The position numbers and the translations under genes were made by a program. A stretch of DNA of 60,357 nucleotides from the NCBI RefSeq assembly GCF_000210075.1, contig NC_021017.1, positions 2,284,074-2,344,430 of the forward strand. The letters run 5' to 3'. This document shows, piece after piece, positions 51,842 through 60,357 of the stretch (position 1 is its first letter; each line of letters opens with the position of its first letter). The DNA comes from Bacteroides xylanisolvens XB1A. Lineage in GTDB: Bacteria; Bacteroidota; Bacteroidia; Bacteroidales; Bacteroidaceae. Under the pieces are notes generated by a model that worked only from the letters and a program-made list of their open reading frames with translations, searched no databases and had not been told where the DNA came from.

Positions 51842-53842
51842 TTATTTTGTTATCCTCACAACAAACCCACCACCAGGAGCCATGTGTAAATTCAACTTCT
51901 TATTGTCTGATACGCGGATCACTTCACGCTTATAGTCTTTCCCAACACGATCGGCATTGATACCATCTCTAAATATTTCTGCATTGAACTCACCATCACC
52001 CAAGAAAGACAGATCGACTTCAACATCACGCTCTTTCCAGTCGGTCAATCCACCCACATACCAGATACCGTCTTTCTCACGTGCCATTACAATATGTTCG
52101 CCTACTTTTCCGCTTATTGGAAGTGTCTGATTCCATACAGTAGGAATGGCAGCGATAAACTTCGTACATTCTTCCTCTTTCAGATAATTAGTAGGTGCAT
52201 CACACAGCATATTAATAGGAGAATCAAAAATAGTATACAATGCTAACTGACGGCAACGTGTACCCTGACTCATCGGTTCTGTATAGACAGCATGAAAGTT
52301 CTTCATGATTACGTTATTCATCGCTCCCTGTGTATAATCAAGTGGTCCGGCAACCATGCGGATAAAAGGAGCTGTCACATCATATATCACTTGATCTGTT
52401 CCCGGTTCTGCCCACTTCATTTCTTCCAGTCCATGGACACCCTCGAAATTGATCGTATTCGGATAAGTACGTTGCAAACCAGTCGGTTTGAACGTTCCAT
52501 GGAGATCTATCAGCAATTTGTATTTTGCTCCGGTTTCAGCCGCTTTACGGTTAAACTCAACTACTTGTTGGTCGTCACGGTCCATAAAATCAATCTTGAA
52601 ACCTTTGATTCCCATTGCGGCATAATGCTTACATACACGATCCATGTCTTTTTCAAAAGCACGATAGCCCGCCCAAAGTATCAAATCTACATTTTTGCTT
52701 TTTGCATAGCTAATCAACTCTTTCAAATCGATTTCAGGAATCACCTCAAACAAATCCGCTTTACCCGGCACTGCCCATCCCTCATCCAATATCACATATT
52801 CGATACCGAATTTCGAGGCAAAGTCAATATAGTATTTATAAGTCTCATTGTTGATACCTGCGCGGAAATCCACGTTGTAGAGATTCCAGTCGTTCCACCA
52901 GTCCCAAGCCACTTTACCCGGTTTAATCCAAGAAAAATCTGTAAATTGTGCCGGAGTAGCCAGTTTATATACCATATCATTACAAAGCAGTTCTGCATCA
53001 TCCTTGGCAATGACCATGACACGCCAGGGAAATGCTGTGTTTCCCTCCACTCTAGCAATATAAGGTTCACGAGATTTTACTACCCCTTTCAGTCCGCGAA
53101 CTTCGTCTACTATCGTTTTCGGATAAGCTGCAAAGATTCCATCCAGAGAATATCCATGCTCACCATGTTTCACATACATACCCGGATAGTTCATCAAATC
53201 GGCTTCAGTGATACAGATTTTTTTTCCGTTCTTTCCCTCGACCAAAACCGGTAAAAAGGCAATCTGTTCCTTATCCCATGCAGACAAGGCAGTTTCCAGA
53301 TACGTATTTTGGAAAGAACTGTAGAAAGGATCTTTCTTGCCCTCGTTCATTCGGCCTTTCGGTGAAGCTACAAAAACTTTCGGATCATTCGGAAAACAGA
53401 AAGAAGCCTGCTCGCTTTCCACCATAAACGGCTTCTTCAGTTCAGAGACAAAACGATAGGCTGCACCATCTTCATAAGCTCTGAACACCAAGCTATATCC
53501 TCCTTTAAAGTCAATGGTTAGTTCATTGAACTGGTCCTTGATTGATTTCTTCTTATAGATGGGAGGATAGATAGTCTCATTTACAGAACGGCGGCTGTTC
53601 TTCTTTACTTTCGGATTGAGTCCGAAAGCTGTACCATCAGTTAGTTTCATGAAAATAGGAGATGGAGCCACCATCACATCGTTGTCGTGAAGAACGGAGT
53701 ATTCCACATTCTTATCATTCACAATCACATTCACCTGCACTTTACCGGAAATGTCTTTCAGCTCGTACACTTTCTGTGCACAAATGGTTAAAGGTGCGAT
53801 AGCCATTAGAACCGGCAAAAGTCTTTTCATCATACGTTTCAT
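51842..53842 (-). CDS. GH97 glycosidase, retaining (alpha-galactosidase-like) subgroup
   Basis: A 666-residue secreted GH97 enzyme (signal peptide to about residue 22, TICAQ) with the family layout: N-terminal beta-supersandwich (1-280), catalytic barrel (VAWDWWNDWNLYNVDF near 311, YVILDEGWAVPG near 349, GIKGFKIDFMDRDDQ near 411) and C-terminal beta domain. Asp418 in KIDFMDRDDQ matches the nucleophile position of the retaining subgroup (characterised alpha-galactosidase BtGal97a). Inverting members such as SusB lack this Asp. The acid is among Glu467/473/474 (NFEGVHGLEEMKW). Calcium-binding glutamates are not individually assigned. Alpha-galactosidase is therefore the best guess. It lies in a minus-strand cluster with protease, GH3 and GH2 genes. 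Confidence 0.93.
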   Translation of the reverse strand: MKRMMKRLLPVLMAIAPLTICAQKVYELKDISGKVQVNVIVNDKNVEYSVLHDNDVMVAPSPIFMKLTDGTAFGLNPKVKKNSRRSVNETIYPPIYKKKSIKDQFNELTIDFKGGYSLVFRAYEDGAAYRFVSELKKPFMVESEQASFCFPNDPKVFVASPKGRMNEGKKDPFYSSFQNTYLETALSAWDKEQIAFLPVLVEGKNGKKICITEADLMNYPGMYVKHGEHGYSLDGIFAAYPKTIVDEVRGLKGVVKSREPYIARVEGNTAFPWRVMVIAKDDAELLCNDMVYKLATPAQFTDFSWIKPGKVAWDWWNDWNLYNVDFRAGINNETYKYYIDFASKFGIEYVILDEGWAVPGKADLFEVIPEIDLKELISYAKSKNVDLILWAGYRAFEKDMDRVCKHYAAMGIKGFKIDFMDRDDQQVVEFNRKAAETGAKYKLLIDLHGTFKPTGLQRTYPNTINFEGVHGLEEMKWAEPGTDQVIYDVTAPFIRMVAGPLDYTQGAMNNVIMKNFHAVYTEPMSQGTRCRQLALYTIFDSPINMLCDAPTNYLKEEECTKFIAAIPTVWNQTLPISGKVGEHIVMAREKDGIWYVGGLTDWKERDVEVDLSFLGDGEFNAEIFRDGINADRVGKDYKREVIRVSDNKKLNLHMAPGGGFVVRITK

Positions 53843-54009
53843 AAACTAATACTTTTTGTATTTCACACAGTTTTTTATTTACATATTTATCATAAGAGTA
53901 CCGCTTGGCAGAGATAAAGGAGGAAGCTTAACAGGAAGAATTTCCTGCTAATAAAGCATTGAACAAGTGCTAAATAGCACCTTTCTTATCTCATTCGCGC
54001 TACCATTTT

Positions 54010-55098
54010 TTAGAAATCAATTGTCACCTGATAGGTATCCTTATTCTCAAAGAAGGTCTGTTGCACCTCATATTCGGGAAGCCATACGTATTTTTTTTCC
54101 CCTTTATATTCGGCTTCGAGCAAGAAAGTGAACCAGCGGTTATAAGGCAATTCGTCGGTATGCAAAGGAGGTGCGGGGCTATCATATAAGTTGGGGACAC
54201 CAGTTATCAGATATTCTCCTTTCTTATCCGTCTCATAAGTACGGTAAGGAGTAGCGATCAGGTCATTGAATTTTGCACGTGAACCATACAGATTCAGCTT
54301 TACCCCTTTTTGCTTTTTACCTTTCACTTTTACAGATACCTGTATGTTTTCGGGGAACATTTGTTTGAAGAATCCGTCGAAATCACGTCTCGGACGTTTG
54401 GATTTGGCGGTGTGATTGATTATATGAACTGCATACGAGCTCCATTTATATGTTTTATAATGACTGTTCATCACACAAGAGTCAGGTTCATATTCGATAT
54501 GGTTCACCGGATTGTTCTTTGCCCGGATTCTATCAGCATACAAGTCGGTTACCCCACGATAATGTCCGAACTCATGTGCCACTCCTCTATGAAAATAGTC
54601 GATACCAAACAGATCTTCATGTTCCGTCTTGCTACGGCTACGGCAAATTACCATATTCAGATCGTCCGCCCCACCGCCGCAATACCATCCTTTAGCCGAT
54701 TCTTCATCGTCAAAATCAAGAATAGAATCTATAATCAGCAGTACATCGTGATTGGGAAAACCGGCACTCTTCTGATAGATTTTCTCCAATTGGCGGGAGG
54801 AGCAGTCGTAAATCACCTGCAGATCAGGTATATAACGGAAATAGTAGTTGAAACGTCCATTGCCGGCTTTGTTCCAGAAGTCGTTCACTTGGTCGAAAAA
54901 AGCATTCAGCTTCGCTTGATAAGCTTCTTTACCTCCCCAATGCTCCACTCCGGCCTTATCGACAGCCACAAATACCCGGTATTCAATGGTGTCCAAAGAT
55001 TGTCGAATCTGATTTTCCTCCAATGTCTTTGCCTCCATCCAAGAGAAGAAAGGCAATAGAGCGGGAAATATGAGCCATCTTTTCCAGTTGTTTTTCAT
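54010..55098 (-). CDS. secreted metzincin-like zinc metalloprotease with C-terminal beta domain
   Basis: A 362-residue exported protein (signal peptide to about residue 23, SWMEA). The zinc motif HEFGHYRGVTD at 175-185 has two His, catalytic Glu176 and Asp185 as likely third ligand, the HExxHxxGxxD form seen in snapalysin-type metzincins. Met210 in SCVMN follows at the right distance for a Met-turn. Residues 255-360 form a carboxypeptidase-regulatory / Cna-B-like beta domain (VSVKVKGKKQKGVKLNLYG). I know no named family for the whole. It is 8 bp downstream of the GH3 gene, so it is probably co-expressed with glycosidases, suggesting a glycoprotein substrate. Confidence 0.85.
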   Translation of the reverse strand: MKNNWKRWLIFPALLPFFSWMEAKTLEENQIRQSLDTIEYRVFVAVDKAGVEHWGGKEAYQAKLNAFFDQVNDFWNKAGNGRFNYYFRYIPDLQVIYDCSSRQLEKIYQKSAGFPNHDVLLIIDSILDFDDEESAKGWYCGGGADDLNMVICRSRSKTEHEDLFGIDYFHRGVAHEFGHYRGVTDLYADRIRAKNNPVNHIEYEPDSCVMNSHYKTYKWSSYAVHIINHTAKSKRPRRDFDGFFKQMFPENIQVSVKVKGKKQKGVKLNLYGSRAKFNDLIATPYRTYETDKKGEYLITGVPNLYDSPAPPLHTDELPYNRWFTFLLEAEYKGEKKYVWLPEYEVQQTFFENKDTYQVTIDF

Positions 55099-55106
55099 AT
55101 TAGTTC

Positions 55107-57308
55107 TTAGTTAAGAATGTATTTTATTTCTTGTAAATCACGACTATTTCCACCGACCATCAAAGTGAAGTCTCCTTTCTCCACAATGAACTTCATTTGA
55201 TTATTGTAGAATCCTAGTTGTTCATCTTTTACGTCGAAGGTGACCGTTTTGCTTTCACCTGGACTCAGCTTAATCTTTTCAAAGCCTTTCAATTCTTTGA
55301 TAGGGCGAGTGATAGAAGCCACCTCATCACGCACATACAACTGAACAACTTCCTCGCCCTCGCATTTTCCAGTATTGGTAACCGTTACAGCAACACGTGT
55401 ATAAGTACCTTTTCCATCACCCGGAAGCAGTTTCACATCCGAATAATTGAAAGTAGTGTATGACAAACCGTAGCCGAACGGATAAGCAGGCTCCGTAGGA
55501 ATATCAATGTACTTCGCACACCATCCGCCCAATGCAGTGGGGCGTCCTGTGCTCTTATATTGATAATACAATGGTATCTGTCCGTTATGCTGCGGAAAAG
55601 TCATTGGCAGCTTACCCGAAGGATTATAATCTCCCCAAAGTACATTACAGATAGCATTACCCGCTTCACTCCCCAGCCACCAAGTACATAAGATAGCGGG
55701 AGCCTCCCGACGAACTTCATTGAAAATAACAGGACGACCACACATCATTAGTACAACTACCGGTTTGCCAGTCTTCACCAATTCGGAAACCAAACGCTGT
55801 TGTTCGGCAGCAATAGAAATATCTCCTTTCGAACGCATCTCACCGCTTTCCCAAGCTTGTTCTCCCATTGCAACGATAACCACATCCGATTGGCGGGCAG
55901 CAGCTAAAGTCTGATCCAGATTTACAATTTTATTCGTTTTCAAGTCGTAGCCATCGTTATAGTTGATGTCCACTCCTCGTTTCTCCATTGCCTCATACAA
56001 GGTTACTACTTTACCAACCTCTGCACAGGACCATGCACCGCACATATCTTTCTGCGATTTGGAAAGCGCACCAATCAAAGCAACTTTCTTGATAGAAGAA
56101 GAAAGCGGTAACACCGAGTTTTCATTTTTCAAAAGAACAATAGAACGTTCGGAAACGTAGCATGCTTCCTTGCGGGATTCCTGTGAACCAATCACTGTAC
56201 GTTCCCTTTCTTCATCACAGTATCTGAACGGATCATCAAATAATCCCAGTTTATATTTCTGTTCCAAAATACGTCTGACAGCATCATCCACCAGCTTGAT
56301 AGATACCTTACCCTCTTTTACCAGAGACACCAGATTCTTGGAATAGCATTCACTTACCATCTCCATATCCAGTCCGGCCTTGATTCCTTTATAAGCAGCT
56401 TCTTTTTCATCTTTCGCATAACGGTGGTTCATCATTTCTCCCACTGATCCCCAGTCGGATACCACAAATCCTTTAAATCCCCATTGATTCTTCAGGAGCT
56501 CCCTCAACAGAAAAGTACTTCCGGTAGACGGTTCGTTATTAAAGTCATTGAACGCACTCATGAAAGTAGCAGCACCGGCCTCTGCACCAGCCTTGTAAGG
56601 AGGCATATAGAAATTGACAAACTGTCCCATCGACATATCCACACTATTATAATCTTTTCCGGCAATAGCTGCACCATATCCGGCAAAGTGCTTAATACAG
56701 GATAAAATAGTATTCTCTTTCGATAAATCATCTCCCTGTAAACCATGTACACGCGCCTTAGCAACCAACGAGCCATAATAAGGATCTTCACCGGCCCCTT
56801 CCATCACACGCCCCCACCGGGCATCCCAGCTAATATCCACCATTGGAGCAAACGTCCAATGCAACCCGGCTGCTGCAGCTTCCTTTGCCGCACATCTCGA
56901 TCCTCTTTCTATAGCATCCAGATCAAAACTCGCAGCCTCTGCCAATGGCAACGGAAAACCTGTTCTATATCCATGAATAACATCCAATCCGAAAAGCAAA
57001 GGAATCTGTAAACGTGATTTCATAGCTGCCTCCTGATATTTACGAGTATTGGCAGCACCGGATACATTCAGCAAAGAACCGATCAATCCCTTACTTATAT
57101 CTTCTGTCCGACTGATACGTGTATTATCAGGACCTGTGGCAAATCCACCGGAACATTGGCTTAACTGCCCCACTTTTTCTTCCAGTGTCATCTTTTTCAT
57201 CAGACCGGATATGAAACGATTCATTTGAGCCTCATCCTTTTGATTCTGCGCCATGCTTCCCATAGCGAAAATCGCCATACACGAATATGTAATTAGTCTT
57301 TTCATCAT
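55107..57308 (-). CDS. bglX: GH3 beta-glucosidase-type enzyme
   Basis: A 733-residue secreted GH3 enzyme (signal peptide to about residue 20, MGSMAQ). Catalytic barrel 30-355 with KHFAGYGAAIAGKDYNSVDMS near 206 and nucleophile Asp285 in FVVSDWGSV. The alpha/beta sandwich domain carries VLLKNENSVLPLS near 385, and the C-terminal fibronectin-III-like domain (about 620-733) is complete. Length and domain order match periplasmic BglX-type beta-glucosidases. Beta-xylosidase or other exo-beta activities cannot be excluded. It is followed after 8 bp by the metzincin gene. A -7-like box (57376-57383, minus) lies upstream. Confidence 0.94.
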   Translation of the reverse strand: MMKRLITYSCMAIFAMGSMAQNQKDEAQMNRFISGLMKKMTLEEKVGQLSQCSGGFATGPDNTRISRTEDISKGLIGSLLNVSGAANTRKYQEAAMKSRLQIPLLFGLDVIHGYRTGFPLPLAEAASFDLDAIERGSRCAAKEAAAAGLHWTFAPMVDISWDARWGRVMEGAGEDPYYGSLVAKARVHGLQGDDLSKENTILSCIKHFAGYGAAIAGKDYNSVDMSMGQFVNFYMPPYKAGAEAGAATFMSAFNDFNNEPSTGSTFLLRELLKNQWGFKGFVVSDWGSVGEMMNHRYAKDEKEAAYKGIKAGLDMEMVSECYSKNLVSLVKEGKVSIKLVDDAVRRILEQKYKLGLFDDPFRYCDEERERTVIGSQESRKEACYVSERSIVLLKNENSVLPLSSSIKKVALIGALSKSQKDMCGAWSCAEVGKVVTLYEAMEKRGVDINYNDGYDLKTNKIVNLDQTLAAARQSDVVIVAMGEQAWESGEMRSKGDISIAAEQQRLVSELVKTGKPVVVLMMCGRPVIFNEVRREAPAILCTWWLGSEAGNAICNVLWGDYNPSGKLPMTFPQHNGQIPLYYQYKSTGRPTALGGWCAKYIDIPTEPAYPFGYGLSYTTFNYSDVKLLPGDGKGTYTRVAVTVTNTGKCEGEEVVQLYVRDEVASITRPIKELKGFEKIKLSPGESKTVTFDVKDEQLGFYNNQMKFIVEKGDFTLMVGGNSRDLQEIKYILN

Positions 57309-57532
57309 TTTATTATAAGAGTTTATCTGTATTGATTTAAATGTTAATATCCTCCATACGTTTTACTTTCTATCGCAAAGATAGCCGCTGGTCAGATTCA
57401 CATTGGCGAATTGCGTACAAAAGGACAATAATATCGTAAAGTCTGCTTTTTTTCTATTTCTTTCCGTATAGCATTCAAGCACTTCTGTCATTTTTTTGCC
57501 TTTATTGATACGATTTTCTCCTTACTCTTCAC

Positions 57533-60357
57533 TTATTCGTAAGAGATATTATCCAGCACTTTTATTCCCTCTTTCCGAACACCTGTCTCAAACAGATTCT
57601 TAAACGATTCTACCGACAATGAAGTGGACGGTTTAAAATCTGAAGAATTCATATACGCCAGCAAAGCGGCATAGAATTGTAATCCTTCCGGTGTGTCACG
57701 TACCGCTTCCAAGTCGGACATACAAAGCAGTAATTTACTGCCCTCTACATTCAACTCCATCAATAAGCCGAGTTTATGATTTCGTTCCACATTGTCAATT
57801 ACCTGCACAATAGGGCGGTATTCTTTTGGCATACCATCCAGAATAAGCGGATAGCTATGTTTGATAATTGGATACCACTGCCAGTTCGTATGGTATTCGG
57901 TCGGGAAATCATCGAATACCGGATGCTCGGGATTGGTCAGAATCCCCAATGTACCAGGTGAAGCAGGTTTCTTGATGCGGTCACAGATACTTTTGAACAT
58001 ACGATAATTCCAATAGTCGGTCTGGAACAATCCTCCCACTGTTACTTCTTTACAGTCTTCCTCAAGAGGCATCAACAATACCTTTCCACCTTGCTTTAAG
58101 GCATTCAGCACATCATCCGTTAGTTGGCGGGCAACTACAACATTAGCTGCCTTCAATTGCTTCTTTGCAGGATATATCCATAGCGGATAACTATTCTGAT
58201 AGGAAGTTCCGGATACTTTCAAAAGTAATTCGGCTTTATACGCTTGCTCCACATCGGGCAATGTCAAACGAATAGTTCCGGCAGTCAATAATCCTAATCC
58301 CGATGGAATAGCCATCTTACCTTTGCCAAGGCTTTTCTTCCCATTTTTGAGTTCCCATGAAATACTTTTTTCGTTCAATGAAGTTTCTCCATAATTGGCA
58401 ATCTCAACAGTACCTGCGAATGATTCACCGCCTGTCCAACAGAATTTGGCAGTTGTCAATAAAGGAACCACTTCACTACAGAATTCTCTCCATTTCTTCG
58501 GTTCAACCAATCCTTTACTATCCATAAAAGCATCCAGAATACCAACATAAGCCGACCCCTGTCCCGGATAATCCTGTAAATCGAGTAACTGAAAACCAGC
58601 CATCCGTTTGGAACGGAGATTCATTTCAATATCTGCCCGGTAAAGTTCCACAGACCATGCACCCGATGCTTTAAAAAAATCATCCGCCTGCTCCAGCATG
58701 CCGGCTTTCTCCAAGCGGTCACGAAACACTTCAAAATTCCAGGGAGCTAAGACTCCTGTATATTTCTTCATCTCCTCATAATTCGGGTAAGTTTGAAACT
58801 GTCCGGTTTCATGTCCGATCACCGGAACAGGAGATTTTTCCAGAGCCTCATCAAAGTTCATTACCGAATTAGGATAGGTATTATTAAGATAGCCACCTTC
58901 TTCCGCATCTGCGAAAGAGAAAGAAGCACGAGCATGAGTAGAATAACCCTCACCACTGCCTACACGACAAGTTACCAGAAAATCCTCACCCGGAATATGT
59001 CCTCGTGAGCCTAAAAAGATATTCGAACCATACGTGTATAGGTGTCTCGGCTCTATGGACCGGAAACGATCTACAAACTCTTTCATCACATTGATGTCAC
59101 CTCCCAGCTCATTTCCCAAGGCAAAGAGTACAAAAGAAGCATGGTTACTATATTCACGCATGATATTCTCTCCATCTTTCATCAGAAAATCCATCAGCTC
59201 GGCAGATTCTTTCTTAAACCCTCCCCAGATAGGTAATTCCGGCTGCAAGTAAATACCCTCCAAGTCCGCAGCTTCAAAACACGCAGCAGGTGGGCACCAA
59301 GAATGAAAACGACAATGATTCAATCCATATTCCTTACAAATCCTGAAATAACGACGCCATTGTTCCAAGTCCATCGCCGTATGGCCCGTCAAAGGGAATA
59401 CACAGGCATCATGTTTTCCTCGAAGAAATGTTTTGGCGCCATTGATAGTGAAATGCGTTTCTTCAGTTTTAAAGTCACGCAAACCGAAACGAACTGTTTT
59501 CTCGTCTATGCCATTTATCTCTGCTTTCAGTTGATATAGAGCCGGCTGGAGGTCACTCCACAATACAGCATTATCTCCCAACTGATAAGTGAATTCATAT
59601 TCCTTGCTCCCCTCTTTCAAATTATATTCTGCAGATCTGGCTTTATGCTTTTTGGCAGTATTGAAAGCAGAAGCTGACAACTGCAGTTTCTTCCCACCAA
59701 TGCCTGAAGAATTGGAAAGAGTTATTTTCACTTTTACGGAGCGGTCTTCTACTTGAGGAAAAGCCTGAATGGACTCAATAAACAATGGATTCATTGCCTG
59801 CAATTCCATCCGTCCGATAATACCGTTCCAGTTTGTCTGGGTAGATTCCGTACAAGCGTGAGAACTTGAACGAATCTGCCCGGGAATACTTTTTCCGTTA
59901 TCTACACGAATAGTCAGCTTATGTGAACCGGGAGCCAGGAAGTGAGTGAGATTAAATTCCTGTGGGGTAGATAAATAGTTGCATTTACCCACTTCCCGAC
60001 CATCGATCCACACGGTTGTCGGACGAGTACGTTCCAGAAACAACACGATATGCTTTTCTTTCCAGTCGGCTGGTATTTCTATATTCCTGCTATACCATGC
60101 CGCACCTTCATATTTATAATATCTGGACAAATAAGTGGTCTCCGACTTGTTGGTATTCTCTATTCCTTTTCGATTCGAATCTGTTGTACCGGGTAAAGTC
60201 ACAGTTTCTGCAAAATCCATGTTCCACAGTTTTTCCTGTTCTCCCTTGCCGTGAGGGTCCAATGCAAAACTCCACGTTCCGCTCAAATCAATCATTTTGC
60301 GCAAACCTGATGTCTGCGCCCATGATGTACACAAAAAAACAAATAATAATAAAAGAG
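57533..60357 (-). CDS. GH2 family glycoside hydrolase, 5' end outside the window
   Basis: At least 940 residues of a secreted GH2 enzyme whose start is beyond the window edge. The last in-frame residues, LLLLFVFLCTSWAQ, are the end of a signal peptide, so only a few codons are missing. Jelly-roll sugar-binding domain (IDLSGTWSFALDPHGKG; YSRNIEIPADWKEKHIVLFLERTRPTTVWIDG), Ig-like domain, then the barrel with acid/base Glu409 (FALGNELGGD) and nucleophile Glu509 (PVIGHETGQFQ), numbered from the in-frame TTG at 60334. The C-terminal third (about 640-930) is an extra beta region plus a GATase-like fold. Activity (beta-galactosidase, beta-glucuronidase or other) is not assignable. Confidence 0.92.
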   Translation of the reverse strand, partial: LLLLFVFLCTSWAQTSGLRKMIDLSGTWSFALDPHGKGEQEKLWNMDFAETVTLPGTTDSNRKGIENTNKSETTYLSRYYKYEGAAWYSRNIEIPADWKEKHIVLFLERTRPTTVWIDGREVGKCNYLSTPQEFNLTHFLAPGSHKLTIRVDNGKSIPGQIRSSSHACTESTQTNWNGIIGRMELQAMNPLFIESIQAFPQVEDRSVKVKITLSNSSGIGGKKLQLSASAFNTAKKHKARSAEYNLKEGSKEYEFTYQLGDNAVLWSDLQPALYQLKAEINGIDEKTVRFGLRDFKTEETHFTINGAKTFLRGKHDACVFPLTGHTAMDLEQWRRYFRICKEYGLNHCRFHSWCPPAACFEAADLEGIYLQPELPIWGGFKKESAELMDFLMKDGENIMREYSNHASFVLFALGNELGGDINVMKEFVDRFRSIEPRHLYTYGSNIFLGSRGHIPGEDFLVTCRVGSGEGYSTHARASFSFADAEEGGYLNNTYPNSVMNFDEALEKSPVPVIGHETGQFQTYPNYEEMKKYTGVLAPWNFEVFRDRLEKAGMLEQADDFFKASGAWSVELYRADIEMNLRSKRMAGFQLLDLQDYPGQGSAYVGILDAFMDSKGLVEPKKWREFCSEVVPLLTTAKFCWTGGESFAGTVEIANYGETSLNEKSISWELKNGKKSLGKGKMAIPSGLGLLTAGTIRLTLPDVEQAYKAELLLKVSGTSYQNSYPLWIYPAKKQLKAANVVVARQLTDDVLNALKQGGKVLLMPLEEDCKEVTVGGLFQTDYWNYRMFKSICDRIKKPASPGTLGILTNPEHPVFDDFPTEYHTNWQWYPIIKHSYPLILDGMPKEYRPIVQVIDNVERNHKLGLLMELNVEGSKLLLCMSDLEAVRDTPEGLQFYAALLAYMNSSDFKPSTSLSVESFKNLFETGVRKEGIKVLDNISYE

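Noticed and set aside
53843..53870. TAATACTTTTTGTATTTCACACAG resembles the ECF motif of PUL-A
   Set aside because: It is on the plus strand, facing away from the GH97 gene, and the second block does not match TGTGTATTA with the right spacing.

Overview
The window looks like a chromosome segment of a human-gut Bacteroides species of the B. thetaiotaomicron / B. ovatus group. The grounds are two SusC/SusD pairs, ECF sigma / FecR-type anti-sigma regulation, many short signal peptides and lipoboxes, Bacteroides-type -7 boxes (TAnnTTTG), almost no Shine-Dalgarno sequences and moderate A+T content. The species is an inference. No rRNA, tRNA, CRISPR array or intact insertion sequence was seen.

Layout. 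(1) 1-688 is gene-free and carries short repeats. (2) 689-2243, minus: ComF-like phosphoribosyltransferase and an inositol-monophosphatase-family enzyme. (3) 2473-21258, all minus: a polysaccharide utilisation locus (PUL-A). In transcription order it reads SusC with an STN signalling domain, SusD, a secreted endonuclease/exonuclease/phosphatase-fold (EEP) phosphodiesterase, GH89, glycerate kinase, GntP permease, an HGSNAT-like membrane acetyltransferase and a second, divergent GH89. Then follow ECF sigma, anti-sigma, a second EEP enzyme and two surface lipoproteins. A shared bipartite motif precedes both the anti-sigma gene and susC, which suggests an ECF regulon. (4) 21259-22186: a gene-poor gap with a large inverted-repeat element and a gene remnant. 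(5) 22187-39117: a second PUL (PUL-B). A divergent LacI regulator faces a plus-strand operon of ribokinase, SusC, SusD, three secreted ADP-ribosylglycohydrolase-family proteins, two two-domain esterases, a ten-TM DMT-type transporter and a lipoprotein. It resembles the ribose-utilisation (rus) loci of Bacteroides but is built around ADP-ribosyl hydrolases. (6) 39198-44094: an EEP/metallophosphoesterase fusion, ahpF, ahpC and a NUDIX hydrolase. (7) 44095-46942: a gene graveyard with two remnants of an ATPase family around two orphan secreted proteins. (8) 46966-51725: a very large TPR protein and an outer-membrane beta-barrel. (9) 51842 to the end, minus: a glycosidase cluster (GH97, a metzincin-like protease, GH3, GH2). 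The GH2 gene runs off the window.

How the genes may work together. In PUL-A, the pairing of an HGSNAT homologue (with the histidine equivalent to the human catalytic one) with GH89 copies the lysosomal order of acetylating a terminal alpha-glucosamine and then removing it as GlcNAc. The EEP enzymes and the glycerate permease/kinase pair point to a substrate with phosphodiester and glycerate parts. In PUL-B, ADP-ribosyl or ribosyl conjugates would be opened by esterases and ADP-ribosylglycohydrolases. The released sugar would be imported by the DMT-type permease and phosphorylated by ribokinase, with the LacI protein repressing from a palindrome at the promoter.

A further structural signal is a family of four intergenic elements with 22-bp-periodic cores. 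Their sequences diverge strongly, but the dyad symmetry and parts of the flanks are kept.
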